Assembly: GCA_963930645.1 (NCBI GenBank)
Contig: OZ005648.1
Location: 148,874,035-148,938,034, forward strand
Length of the DNA: 64,000 bases
Direction: 5' to 3'
Source: Salticus scenicus
Lineage: Eukaryota > Arthropoda > Arachnida > Araneae > Salticidae
Shown piece after piece: positions 46,058 through 58,200 of this stretch. A program made the translations under genes and the position numbers. The stretch's first letter is position 1. Every line of letters begins with the position of its first letter. A model generated the notes under the pieces. The model saw nothing but the letters and a program-made list of their open reading frames with translations, searched no databases and was not told the origin of the DNA.

Positions 46058-47697
46058 GCACTGCAGAAAAGATGACTTATAACTTTTTTATTTGTAATAA
46101 CATTAAAATTAATGGTTGGAACAAATAAAACTGTTATGTTTGCATGATACCAAAGGGCTGAAATGATACCCATGTACATTTTCGATTTAATAATTCGCTT
46201 TATTACACTCTACGAAGTATTTTATAACAATCTACATAAAATTTTCTTTTTAAACATAATGCAATAACCATACACTTTGTATTCTATTATGATTTATTAT
46301 ATGAAATAAACAAGTTATATTTTAATATATGAAATAAAACTATTTATTTGTTAGATCTAAGCAATTTTTAAATAAAAATATGTATTCTGCATTGGGTTAA
46401 TTCCATCTTTATATGGAATTACTGTTGTAATGCAGAGTGGCATAGCATTATACCGTTTTTTGATATAAATCTAAAAAATTTCACTGTGCTAAATATTGTA
46501 AATAACTTTTCTAGTTCTTACAAAGTTGTAGGCTGCAAATTTCGATTACTCCTTTCTCTTCCCGCGCTTTTTTATGACTAAACATTTTCGAGCGAATTGA
46601 GATTAGGACTGTTTTCAAGTCTAATAAAGAAGAAATTCTACGATATTCTTTATGGGATTTAACTTAGAGTGAAAATTATACCATTACTTACAGAATTATA
46701 GGTGCTTGTGGTAATGGATAGGTAATTTTAGCAATTTGATTCAAATTGACGTACCACAGACGCCGTACAGCAAGGTGCATTAACATCATGAAATGCTGCT
46801 TGAAGGAAAGTCTGAAATACCTCCAAAATAGTGGGCCAGGCGCCACTTTTATAATCACCGTGTTTTATTTTGAGTTAATTGATCCCTTGAGCATGAAAAT
46901 TTGCGGGATCCATTGAAAAATTGTGCACTTCCGTACCATAAATGTACGGAAAAAATGTCACTGTTTTAAGAGTGCGATTTTCATTAAGTCGATCACATTT
47001 TCGTCCTCATTCTAGCTTTTTTCAACTGCTCGAAATAAAAAAAAAAAACCTTGATTCATCAGAGAAAACCAGTTCAGCCTAATAATTAACTGATAATATT
47101 TTTAAATTTTTGGTCAACTAAAGTATTGTTTTTTCTAATTCTTTTTCTTAATAATGGCGTTTTTCTCAGATATTCTGTTCTTTAGCCTGCTTTGTTCAAT
47201 TGTTCCCGCATTGTTTTTGAAGAAAGTAATTTACTATACACCTTTTTTAAATCTTTTTTAATTTCTGAACATGATACAAATCAATTTTTTAAACATTCGC
47301 TTTTTAACTTGCGGTTATCTTGCTTGGATGAGCAACATGGCCGCATAAAGCCAAATTTCCATTTTAACAGGCCAAAAACGTTTATATTTTGCTAAAAACC
47401 ATTTTGCCAATATTTCGCTAACATTTAAAATTTCATTCAAAAATTAATACTTTTTGTGGCATCGTTAACTGCTTTATTCTTACCATTTTTTAAATAATTT
47501 CCAAAATTACAGTTTTTCTGACAATTGCATTTTGTTTTTAACACTGGACTCAATGCTAAAGTGTAAGTGCAGGACAACATAATAAAATCTGTTCGAAAAT
47601 TTACTTTTTAAACGATAAAATTGGCGGTTGTAGAAGGTAAAATGGAAAATATTCAAGTGCGGCTTTTTTTTTTTTTTTTTTCTTTTGTCGCTTAGTG
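45990..47697 (-). mobile_element. Tc1/mariner-type transposon, 1.7 kb, inactive, minus strand
   Basis: The left end TA|CACTAAGCGACAAA at 45990 matches the complement of the right end TTTTGTCGCTTAGTG at 47683-47697. A-rich stretches and a CCGCACT word occur just inside both ends. The left flank is TA; the right flank is CA, probably a decayed TA. The coding region runs on the minus strand. The end words resemble those of the MITE at 1839-2058 (CACTCCGCGACAAA), suggesting related families. Confidence 0.85.
46560..47480 (-). pseudogene. Tc1/mariner DDE transposase pseudogene
   Basis: On the minus strand, in several frames, the catalytic landmarks of a Tc1/mariner transposase appear in order. 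LVFSDESRF near 47076-47050 holds the first aspartate. FHDVNAPCCTA near 46795-46763 holds the second aspartate in the family's DNAPCH-like context. NSPNLNSLENV near 46612-46580 holds the glutamate. The spacing is compatible with a DD34E-type enzyme. Many stops and frameshifts separate them and the N-terminal DNA-binding part is hard to read, so it is inactive. Confidence 0.82.
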
Positions 47698-47701
47698 CAT
47701 A

Positions 47702-48748
47702 TATAATCGTTTGTCCCGGGTGAGTGATTCATCATCGCCCAGCACAAACCCCTGGAACTAGAAGCATGAAATTTTATGACAATGTTTCTTCTATTACGTA
47801 GACATCCATTAAGAAGTGATGTCACAAAATTCGCCTCCAAAGGAGGAGGGAGGGCAAAACGTTATTTCACAAAATCCTTCATATCTCAAAAAAAAAAAAA
47901 AAAAAAAAAAAGATATCCGTAAAATTATTGCTTTAAAATATAGCTAACACAAATATCTAAAAAAAAAAAAAAAAAAAAAAAAAAGAAAAAAAAATGTGGA
48001 ATTTTAGAAATTCGGTCCTTAAGGGGGGGGGGGGAGGCGGCAAAACGTGATTTCACACAATCCTATATATCCCAAACAAAAAAAATAGATATACGTGAAA
48101 TTTTTGCTCTAAAATATAGCTAATACAAATACCTAAAAACACAATTCTGGAATTTTAGAAATTCAGCACATAAAGGGGGGGGGGGGGAAACGTTATCTCA
48201 AATAATCCTTTATATCGCAAACAAACAAACAAAAAAAAAAAAAAAAAAAAAAAAAAGAAGAAGAAAGATATATGTTATATTTTTGCTCTAAAATATAGAT
48301 CACACAAATATATAAAACCAATTTCTGAAATTTTAGAAATTCGTCCCAGCTGGGGCGGGAAGGGGGGGGGGGCAAAAACATAGCAATGGGGCAAAAACAT
48401 ATGAAAACTATGGGGCAAAACCCCAAAACTATGGGGCAAAAACATAGAAATAGAGTTAGACCGTTCAAAATTTGTACAATAGGCTTTAGGTGCCTGCAAG
48501 TCGAATGAGGATATTTTCGAAAGCGTAAAGTTATTAGGAAGGGCATAAAAATAAAAAAAGAGTCAGATCGCTCAAAATTGGTACCTACAAATCGATTACG
48601 GATATTTTAGAATTTGTAAAATTTTTAGCAGAGCTTTGAAAGGGGGGGGGGGGTGCAAAGCAAGAGAAATAGAGTTAGACCGTTCAAAATTTGCATGTAT
48701 AAGTCTTCGGAACCTACAAATCGAATGCAGAAATTTTCAAAAGGAAAA

Positions 48749-48787
<39 letters not shown>

Positions 48788-49395
48788 GACGGGAAGGAGG
48801 GTAGCGAAGGGGGAAAAATATAGAAATAAGAGTTAGAGCGTTGAAAATTAGTATTATTAGGTTTTAAGGTCCGATAAATCAATTGCGGATATTTTCGAAA
48901 GTGTACAATTATTACGGGGGGCTGCCGAAAGTCAAAAATAAAGAAATTTAGATAGAACGTTGGAAACTAGCATTATTATATTTAAAAGTCCGAGAAGACG
49001 ATTGCGGATATTTTGAAAGTGTAATAATTAGAAGGAGCGGGAACGGTGGACGAAGGAAAAAGCGCGCCGCGCTCATGTTCCACGCTGCCACAGACAGTGG
49101 GGGCCCAGACCAATGATTAAACCGATGAAAGAAGAGTTTTTTGTATTTTATATTTACGTTTTTCCCTTACGATAATATAGCAATTCATTAAGAGTGTCGA
49201 ACATAAATGCGCGTGTGCAGCGCACAATGACCTGCACTGCCGAAGGCAGTGGGGATCCGGTGTGACATATTTCCGTTTTTTTTTTTTTTTTTTTTTTTTT
49301 CTAATACATGATAACAATTAGTGCAATTTTGATAATTCATTAGTTTTAGTTATTCATTTAAAAATAGTGACCAGCGAAGCGGGAGTAGCCTGTAG
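47702..49395 (-). mobile_element. Unclassified element made of two tandem arrays with G runs
   Basis: It abuts the Tc1 element and its right edge (about 49368-49395, GACCAGCGAAGCGGGAGTAG) is the complement of the 4808 type end. Array A (47850-48345): three units sharing CAAAACGTTATTTCAC, TTGCT(C/T)TAAAATATAGCT and GGAATTTTAGAAATTC, each followed by a run of 9-14 G. Array B (48440-49030): five units of about 110-120 bases sharing AGAGTTAGACCGTTCAAAAT and CGATTGCGGATATTTT. No protein. Minus-strand frames through it are proline-rich artefacts of the G runs. Confidence 0.75.
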
Positions 49396-49437
49396 TAAAT
49401 AATAAGCTTATTATATGTTTTGCACTGTGAAAATTTG

Positions 49438-49505
49438 GATAGGAAAATGTAGAAGAACGTTTTGTGATAGCCACTACATACCATACTAGCTTCATTTAGA
49501 GTCTA
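49438..49505 (+). repeat. Second copy of a segment at 5520-5590
   Basis: GGATAGGAAAATGTAGAAGA, GTTTTGTGATAG and CATACTAG are shared with 5524-5575. Confidence 0.7.
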
Positions 49506-49509
49506 TTAG

Positions 49510-50140
49510 TATTACCAGAAAGAAGCCACGGGGAAGCTAGACGTTTTTATTTTTCCTCTACTACATCTTAATTTTATTTACCGCATTTTTAGAAATGTTA
49601 CAATTACATTCAAAATGAAATTATTAAAATACTGCATATTATGTATATTTATGTGCGTAAAAAAAAAAAAAAAAAAAAACATGCTACTATAAAATTTGAT
49701 AAATATTGCTTAGGAAGAAAGTTATACGGAACTTCTTTTTATATGCTTTAGGAAATAAAAATGCACTTAAAGCGTGAAAAAGAAAAGAAAAGAAAAAAGT
49801 ATATGACCGAATTTTATGTAATTGGTTACTATGCCTTCCATGTAAAATACTGTTCAATTTAATAAAAAACTAGCTGGAACCTGTTGAATTCGACTGTCAC
49901 TTTATTGACCGTAATGTTTCAAAAATTGTCGCACCATTATTTAAATGTATTTCAAGTTAAAACATCTAATATGATTTACGACATTTCACTTTAAAAAAAG
50001 AAATTTGAAAGCATGCTTATGAATAGAAATACTGCATATGACATCACTTTCTACAAAGTACTGTCAGTGTGACGACAAACTGACTCCATATAAACAGTTG
50101 CTATCTTTTATTTTATATTTCTTTTAATACTAAGTCTACA
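49510..50140. other. AT-rich sequence, no gene seen
   Basis: One poly(A) run near 49660-49678; nothing else recognised. Confidence 0.55.
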
Positions 50141-50146
50141 TGTTAG

Positions 50147-51215
50147 CTGACCAGCCCGGCGTTGCCCGGGCCCATTATAATAAACTTAAATTTGTATGAT
50201 TTTCTATCTTTAACTCTATTTTGTTTGAATTTCTATTTTTAAAGAAAAGCATCGCGAAAAAAATAATAAGCTGAAAAAAAAAAAATAAATAAAAAAAATA
50301 AATGAAAATAAATAAATAAATACCTTGAACCTAACGAAACTCTGCCTTGTGACCACGGTGCCTGCGGCAGCACATACGCGGGCCGCTAACAACATCAAAA
50401 AATTCCCAAAAATTAACCTGGAACCGAACGAACCCAATTGGCGGTCCCGGGCCCATGATAATAAGCTTAAATTTATATGATTTTATATCTTTAGCTCTAT
50501 TTTGTTTGAATTTCTATTTTTAAATAAAAGTATCACGGAAAAAATAATCATCTCCATCTGTAACAAAAAAATTACTTCAAACTGAACGGAACTCGGGCTC
50601 GTGACCCCGGTGCCTGCGGCAGCATACATGCGCGCCGCCAATAACATGATTTTTTTTTTTTAAATTAACCTTGATCCGAACGAACCTCTTACTCGTGTTT
50701 CCGCTGCCTGTAGCTGCAGCGCCGTAAGCAGGCATGTTACACACACGCTGCAAAATCCACTTTCCTCCACCAGTGGGCACAGTATGTAGTATACAAACAT
50801 CACCAATCGCCTTGAATTTCCAAGACCTTTCAAATAAGGTGTCACATGGCGGTGTCAACTGCAGAATCCTTTAGTTGCACTTTCCATCGCCATGGGGCAC
50901 AGTATCCTTAACAACACACTTGCGCACAATGCATCCTTAAGACGTCCACACGATATAATAGACATCATTTTCATCCATAGGACATCCTGAGGATATCATT
51001 TGGATAAGATGTGCTGTTAGGGATGTTCTGTATGAACATCTCCAACAGTCAGGAAATACCAAGACCTTTAAAATAAGGTCTAACATGATAGGGCCTACTA
51101 CAAAATCACCTAGTTCCATTTTTCACCACCATGGGGCACACTATATTGTATACAAACACCTCCAATCAACATGAAATTTCAAGACCTTTAAAATGAGATG
51201 CCACATGTGTGGGTC
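50147..51215 (+). repeat. Repeat element with two sets of direct duplications
   Basis: It begins GACCAGCCCGGCGTTGCCCG, related to the ends at 4808 and 49370. A unit starting CCCGGGCCCAT at 50165 recurs at 50446 (period 281) and shares TGTTTGAATTTCTATTTTTA, GTGCCTGCGGCAGCA and CCGAACGAACC. A second unit around CCATGGGGCACA and AATTTCAAGACCTTTAAAAT recurs at about 50760-50850, 50885, 51040-51085 and 51128-51210. GC-richer than its surroundings. Two overlapping minus-strand frames here are repeat-derived. Confidence 0.75.
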
Positions 51216-51239
51216 TAGAACGGATTTCCCTCTCAAACT

Positions 51240-51285
51240 AACCCCCCCCCCCCCCAAAAAAAAAAAAATAAATAAAATAAAATAA

Positions 51286-51323
<38 letters not shown>

Positions 51324-51470
51324 AAATAAAATAAAATAAAATAAATAAATAAATAAATATAATAAAATAAATAAATAAATCTACTTTCCCCCTTTAAAAT
51401 TGAAAATTCCAAAATTGCAGAAATTGATTTTTATTATTCTAGTCCCCCCCCCCCCCCCCATGTACAATTT
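51240..51470. repeat. Low complexity: poly(C), (AAAAT)n and (AT)n
   Basis: C runs at about 51241-51255 and 51444-51459 enclose AAAAT/AAAT repeats and an AT tract. Confidence 0.9.
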
Positions 51471-52983
51471 CTTCACCGTGAAAAAATTTGGACTTGAGTT
51501 AAGCTCGCAAATGTGTTTTTAACCCCTCGGGAACCGTTCGACTTTTTTTATTTTTCTCTTTTGATGGCACATCTACAGATCAAGACCTTTTTTCAGACAC
51601 CTCAAGCAAATTTTTACCCCTCGCCGTTCTCTCAATTTAGTGGATACAGACAAAACATGTTTCAAATTAATATATAGATTTCAGTTATTTTGCTACATGT
51701 ATGAGTTAGATTGCACAATCAAGTTTAAAAATATTTGATTGTATGTAATTTATCCAGTTTCTGTTTATACTACAGCAAAAATTACTGACATTTTTAATAC
51801 TGTAAATAACTTAAACTTAATTTCACAATTAAGATTTGTAATTGCTTAATATAACGTTTTTCATTTCAGAACTCTTGAAAGAAAATTTTATTTAGCCTTA
51901 TGTAACTTAAACTTTAGAAAATTAAATGTTTATAATTCAGCAATTAGATCAATAGGTAATACATCCACCATGCACATGCTATGTAATTCATATTGAAAAT
52001 ATCTTTCAATCTTCTTCTGCTTTTTTTTTTTTTTTTTTTTTTTTTAAGTTGGTGGGGGGGGGGGATACACAGCGCGAGAAGTTGGATGCTTCTTTGGATT
52101 TATTTTAATAGTAAAATGTAGAAATATATTTATGCTATGTAAAATTTTAAACATTTACATATACTTAAGCAAATAATATTGACATTTATCTTATAGTAGA
52201 GACTGAAATTCAAAATATACAATAAAAATATTGTTATGGTCTGATAAAAGAACCCGTTTAGAAATCCAGATAGAAACTTTTATCTAGCAACAATATAAAA
52301 CTTAAGAAATAAAATATATAGTATCATCTGTGTTTACAAACAGTGTGCCTATCTCTTCTGAGCACTGGGCGTAAAAATATGTACAATTTAAAACTCTCAA
52401 TAAATTTCAAACTCTCTTGTTCCTTTATTTTGGCTATTTTGTCCTGAAATATTCAGAAAGACTTTTAAAAGTTTCACAAAAAAATGGGCTTATACTGTAT
52501 TCTTTCTCTAAATCTCGAGATCTCAAAGAAGAGAAACCTTTATCACCCTTAGGCGCACCTCCAATATATTGGGAAAGAACAAGCTGAATTTTTATCAAGA
52601 ATTAAATTTTTAATACATAGTTTTAAAAAAGGACGGAATTCTCAATCCTGAAGCTGTATCCAATACAAAAAGTAAACGTAATTTTGTATTCTAAAGCTTT
52701 GGAAATTTTGTGAGCAGTATATCTTTTTTATAAAAATATGCTATGTATGTACATATAAGAGATTTTTCTTTCTTTTTTTTTTTTGTATTATAACATTAAA
52801 ACATTCTGAGAAATTTTGTAATATTTGATTTAAGTTTTCTTAAAGCGACAACTATGTGTTTTTCATAAATATGTTTTTACTATATTAGACATTCTTTTCC
52901 CCTAAAATATAAATTTCATTTATTGGCTTTGTAAGAGAAATAAAATTCTGAACTTTAAGCTATAATAAAATTTTACTTTTGAG
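51471..52983. other. AT-rich sequence, no gene seen
   Basis: A poly(T) run followed by a G run at about 52021-52064 is the only landmark. Confidence 0.55.
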
Positions 52984-52997
52984 AACAAAATATATTG

Positions 52998-53220
52998 CTG
53001 TGATCGAGCGGTTCTGCGCTCAAAGCTGGTAAATGGGAAGTGCCGGGTTCGATCACAGGTCTCGCTCATCAGCCTAGCCGTTCGGCGTTTTCTGTTGTTT
53101 TCTCTGAAACTGGTGTAAATACGGGTTATGACAACCAAGAAAGACTCCCACGGAGGAAATCCCATCTATAGGCCTAGGACTCTAGAGTACTCAATTGGCC
53201 TTAAGCCATACGACAATAAC
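52998..53220 (+). mobile_element. Best-preserved SINE family 2 copy, with 14-bp target duplication
   Basis: Head GATCGAGCGGTTCTGCGCTC (A-box region), B box GGGTTCGATCACAGG, core CCGTTCGGCGTTTTCTGTTG, TGTAAATACGGG, AAGAAAGACTCCCACGGAGG and 3' part TACTCAATTGGCCTTAAGCC. Flanked by AACAAAATATATTG (52984-52997) and AACAAAATACATTG (53221-53234). A good reference copy for the family. Confidence 0.92.
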
Positions 53221-53311
53221 AACAAAATACATTGGCAATTAAGGAGGCTTACTGCAATATTGTGCCTTTACGTATAGAAACGTATAGTTTCTAAAACGGA
53301 TAAACCTCAAG

Positions 53312-53313
<2 letters not shown>

Positions 53314-53356
<43 letters not shown>
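53314..53356. repeat. (AT)n microsatellite
   Basis: Pure AT dinucleotides. Confidence 0.95.
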
Positions 53357-53359
<3 letters not shown>

Positions 53360-53488
53360 TTCTTAAATAGGAAGATTAAAATGAAATTTTAAATATTTTG
53401 TTAAGCTGAAAAAGAACGCTGTCTTAAAATTGATATGAGTAATTTATATTTATTGAAATTTTTATTTTTCCGACTGAGTGAAAATAAT

Positions 53489-53559
53489 GCTTGGACCGGG
53501 AATCGAACCCCGGATCTTTGACTTACAAGGTCAATGCTCTACCACTGAGCTATCCAGGC
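53489..53559 (-). tRNA. tRNA-Thr(TGT)-like gene, copy A
   Basis: The 71-base minus-strand sequence folds as a full cloverleaf. It has a 7-bp acceptor stem with one C-A mismatch (GCCTGGA/TCCAAGC), a D arm GCTC..GAGC, an anticodon arm TTGAC-CTTGTAA-GTCAA and a T arm CGGGG-TTCGATT-CCCGG. The anticodon is TGT, reading ACA (threonine). A box and B box are intact. Flanking about 35 bases on the 5' side and 40 on the 3' side are shared with copies B and C. The acceptor mismatch and repeat context leave open that this is a tRNA-derived repeat and not a working gene. Confidence 0.8.
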
Positions 53560-53779
53560 CGACATCCCGGTCTGCATTACTCACTCAGACAACCTTTTAG
53601 GCAGAAACATCTCTGGTCTATCATTTAGATAGCTCAACAGAAAATAAGCCGCAGGTAAAGGAAAACACCATTAAACAATGGGAGAGAAATACATTTTTTT
53701 TTATTAAAATCACACAATTAACTGTGGAAGAAAATCATATTTATTGAAATTTTTATTTTTCCGACTGAGTGAAAATAAT

Positions 53780-53850
53780 GCTTGGACCGGGAATCGAACC
53801 CCGGATCTTTGACTTACAAGGTCAATGCTCTACCACTGAGCTATCCAGGC
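53780..53850 (-). tRNA. tRNA-Thr(TGT)-like gene, copy B
   Basis: Identical to copy A over the 71 bases, including the acceptor-stem mismatch. It lies in the left arm of the palindrome, transcribed away from copy C's direction. Confidence 0.8.
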
Positions 53851-53931
53851 CGACATCCCGGTCTGCATTACTCACTCAGACAGTCTGATTACTCACTCTT
53901 GTCTGAGTGAGTAATGCAGACCGGGATGTCG

Positions 53932-54002
53932 GCCTGGATAGCTCAGTGGTAGAGCATTGACCTTGTAAGTCAAAGATCCGGGGTTCGATTCCCGGTCCAA
54001 GC
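53932..54002 (+). tRNA. tRNA-Thr(TGT)-like gene, copy C
   Basis: Plus-strand mirror of copy B, identical in sequence. The 5' ends of B and C face each other, about 81 bases apart, so the two genes are divergent. Confidence 0.8.
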
Positions 54003-54269
54003 ATTATTTTCACTCAGTCGGAAAAATAAAAATTTCAATAAATATGATTTTCTTCCACAGTTAATTGTGTGATTTTAATAAAAAAAAATGAGTAATTTAA
54101 GGTACGTTCCATCAACAGTGGTAATACACAAAGAATGTTTGCATTTAAGTAATTTTTTTAGAAAAAAGAAAGGAAATGCATATTGTAGCAGTTTAGAAGG
54201 AAGCTGATCCAGAAAATGTTTATATATTATCGCAAAACACCTCAATAACGTCCTTATTTTCTATATGTA

Positions 54270-55250
54270 CATATGGAAGGGGGCATAGTGGGACAGTTTT
54301 CACTTAATTTATAATAATTTTCTTTCTTTCAATTTATAAGAAAAAATAATACAGAACAATATTTTAGAAACTTTTAGCTTCCATTGTAATTTTTTTCTTA
54401 ATTTATCCATATTTTATTTTTAGCAATAATCTTAATAATAATATTAAAAAGGTACTCAGCTTGAGTACCTTTTGTACCACATGCGAGAGCACAAAGGGAC
54501 AGGAAATAGAGATATAGTGGAACAATGAGTAAGGCGTTTACAAAATAAGTTATATTATGACAGCACATTATTATTATTATTATTATTATTAATTACAGGT
54601 GTTGATAATGAATACAGAATATATGAAAGAAATTTTTAAATGACAAGATTTAAAAATAGTTACAATAATAAAATTCATCTGAGCGTTGAAAAAATATTTG
54701 CAAAATAGTGTTTGATACATTGAAAATAATAAAATAACATAAAATTAAACAGTAAATTATTACAAAAGGTTTTCAAATGTTCATTTTATTTCGGAATAAC
54801 ACCAGAAGTTTACATTAAATGATAATACCGTCATTGTTCTTTTTATCCTCTAACAAGTCACGTTTTGGTAATTTCATTTCATTTTCGGCAAGGACAGCTG
54901 AATTTGTAGTCACATCGCTGAAATTAAAATTGTATCTTGTCAAAATTCTTTTCCTATACTTCCAAAAAAATATTCAAAATAAAGTTTTTAAACATCACTT
55001 CATTGAAAATCATTTAATAATAATTTAATGGTAGTCAGCATGTTAATAAACTGATAAGTGCATGTTTTAAATGTCATCTAAATAACACTAAAAATGTTTT
55101 ATTTAAACAAAACCTCATTAGAACCACTTTATATAAATAATTTAATTTTATATCTTGATATTCGAAGGTATATTTATATTGGGATACAGTAGGACAGTGT
55201 TCCCTGTACCTCCAAGTAGTACATTTAAATGAACAATCAAAAACCTGTCC
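54270..55250. mobile_element. Possible degraded element with GTGGGACAG-like ends
   Basis: GGGGGCATAGTGGGACAGTT at about 54279, AGATATAGTGGAACAATG at about 54511 and GGATACAGTAGGACAGTG at about 55181 are similar words. They could be remnants of a dispersed element; I could not pair ends. Confidence 0.25.
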
Positions 55251-55270
55251 AAAGTTTATTTAAAAATAAA

Positions 55271-58200
55271 CAAGAAAGAAAAATCATGCAGTACGCATCG
55301 ATTAGTAATACTATCCAACTGTACACAATTGTTGTATCGAATAACTATTAATATTCTTTACCTACGTTATCGCACAACAGACAGAAGGACTGGAAAACAT
55401 ACAGATAGACTAACTGATTTTAAAATTACTCTTAGGCATTTTGGAAAGTGTTAAAAAGGCTTAACGTAAAAGAAAATGCCGCCGTTAGATTATAATTACA
55501 GCTTTTAAACTCTCTGAATATTTTACTGTCGCCCTGTAAATCTGGAAGTTAATCATACCATATCGTATACAAAACAATATTTTAGAATATTAGTAATACA
55601 TGTCAATGTTTTTAAGATTTTTGTAGTAGAAAGTTTTTTAAATATAACGTTTAAGAAAATTCTGTCCTAAAACGTAATACATTGGCTTTTTTTTATTAAT
55701 GTTGTTGTTGTCCCTGTAAACAAACTAGTTGTACAGGACCTATTAATGACATTCCAAATAGGGAACGTACCATAGGGAACATGAGTGTATCATTTAAAAA
55801 AAAAAAATCTCAAAATATTCACTGATAATAGGAGCCGGAGACAAACAGATAGAAAGGTAGGCAATCGGACAGACAGATGCACAAATTGAAATCATATTAT
55901 GCCCACTAAAATTATAACAAACTTTGTTAAAACGCTCATGTAAACAAAAGGGCAATTTCAGCAAATTTTTATTAATACCTCTTAATGTAACTGATTATTT
56001 TTGTGTGGCCCTGTAAATTTAATGCTAACCATACTATATTACATAGAAGGCGCACTCTTTTGTGCATACGAATAATATAATTCAATTGCATTAAGCTTTG
56101 TGGAAGATAAAATTATTAAAATTTGGTTTATAAAAATAACTCTTATACAACACAATTCTTTAGAGTACTTTCAAGTGACCCTGTACACAAACCAGTTAGA
56201 AATGTACTGTAATTTACATAGGAAACATCCGATAGGGAATTGAATAACATATGAAAATGTCATTAAAGTTTCTATACATTAAAGCTATTAAAATATGATT
56301 TATAGAAACTCCTCTCATAGAACACAATGCTTTCGAATACTTTTGGGTGACCCTGTACACAAACCAGAAGAGGTATCCATTCCATTTTCAATAGGGAACA
56401 TCCGATAGTGAACTTCAATAAAATATATCGGTTTAAAGAAATTCCATAAATATTTACGGGAATTAGAGCGCAGAAAAACAGACAGAGAGACAGAGAGACA
56501 GACAGAAGAACAGTCAGACATACACACAAATTGAAATTATATTCACGCTAAAAAAATGAAAGAAAGTGTCAAAAACGCTTAATGTAAACGAAAGTACAAT
56601 TCTAGCAATTTTTTATTAATAGCTCTTAATACAACTGAACATTTTTGTGTCACTCTGTAAATCTAATGATAACTATGCTATATTCTATGCAAAGCATTCT
56701 TTTGTGCCTATAAATAACATATTTCAATTTCCTAAAACTTCGTGGAAAGTAAAGTTATTAAAATTTGATTTATAGAAATATCTCACAAAGAACGCAATGC
56801 TTTGGAGTACTTTTGAGTGTCCCTGTGCATAAACTAGTGGTGGTATGTAATCTATTTTATATAAGAAACACCCAATAGAGAACTTGAATAACATATTTCA
56901 ATTTCATGAATATATTGTACAGTGAAGGTATGAAAATATGGTTTATAGAAATACCTCTCATAGAGCACAATTCTTTAAAATACTTTCGGGTGCCCCTGTA
57001 CACAAACCAATAGAGATAGAAACTCCATTTTCAATAGGAAACATCCAATAGTAAACTTGAATAACATATATCAGTTTCAAGAAATTCCACAATTGTTTAC
57101 GGGAGTAAGAGCGCAGAGAGGCAGACAGACGGACAGACAGACAAACCGAAGTCATTAACACTTTTCAACCTTGTTGGGAAGTGTTAAAACTGTTTGAAAG
57201 TGTTAAAAACGCTTAATGTAAACGAAAGTACACATTTAGCAAATATTTATTAATAGCTCTTTATATAACTGAATATTTTTGTGTCACCCTGTAAATCTAA
57301 TGCTAATCATACTTTATTCAATGCGAAGCATTTTCTTTTGTGCTTATAAATAACACATTTCAATTTCATAAAACTTTGTGCAAAGTAAAGTTATTAAAAT
57401 TTAGTTTATAGAAGTATCTCTCATAAAACTCAATGCTTTGGAATACTTTTGTGTGTCCCTGTACACAAATCAGTGGTGGTATTTGCTGCATCATATACAG
57501 GAAACATCCGATAGTGAACTTGAATAACATATTTCAATTTCATTAAGATTTGGGTACAGTAAGTGTATGGAAATATGGTTTATTGAAATGCCTCTCATAG
57601 AACACAATGCTTTGAAATAATTTTGTGTGTCACTGTACACAAATCAGTGGTGGTATTTACTCCATCTTATAGAGGAAACACCCGGTAGTGAATTTGAATA
57701 ACATATTTCAATTTCATTAAGATTTGCGTGCAGTAAGGGTATGGAAATATGGTTTATAGAAATATCTCTCATAGAACACAATGCTTTGAAATATTTTAAG
57801 GGGTCCCTGTACACAAACTAGTAGAGGTATAAACTCCATTTTCAACAGGGATCATCCGATAGTGAACTTGTATAACATATTTCAATTTCATTAAGATTTT
57901 TATACAGTAAGGGTATGAAAATATGGTTTACAGAAATTCCTCTCATAGAACACAATGCTTTGAAATACTTTCGGGGGTCCCTGTACACAAACCAGTAGAC
58001 GTATAAACTCCATTTTCAATTGGGAACATCCGATAGTGAACCTGTATAACATATTTCAATTTCATTAAAATTTTTGTACAATAAGGGTAGAAAAATAGGT
58101 TTTATAGAAATGCCTCTCATAGAACACAATGCTTTGAAATATTTTCGGGTGTCCCTGTACACAAACCAATTATTGTTGTTGTCCCTGTGAACAAACTAGT

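Larger units (their letters stand above)
53692..54090. repeat. Perfect palindrome with 191-bp arms carrying tRNA copies B and C
   Basis: 53692-53882 and 53900-54090 are exact reverse complements by eye, separated by 17 bases. Each arm has a tRNA-Thr-like gene plus about 90 bases of 3' and 30 bases of 5' flank. About 140 bases of this unit also occur once more at 53448-53592. Confidence 0.93.

Noticed and set aside
45952..46060. Possible exon or signal near the AT microsatellite
   Set aside because: Explained by the (AT)n tract followed by the left end and A-rich inner part of a Tc1-type element.
48193..48546. Proline- and phenylalanine-rich minus-strand frames
   Set aside because: Produced by G runs and poly(A) in tandem array A, not coding.
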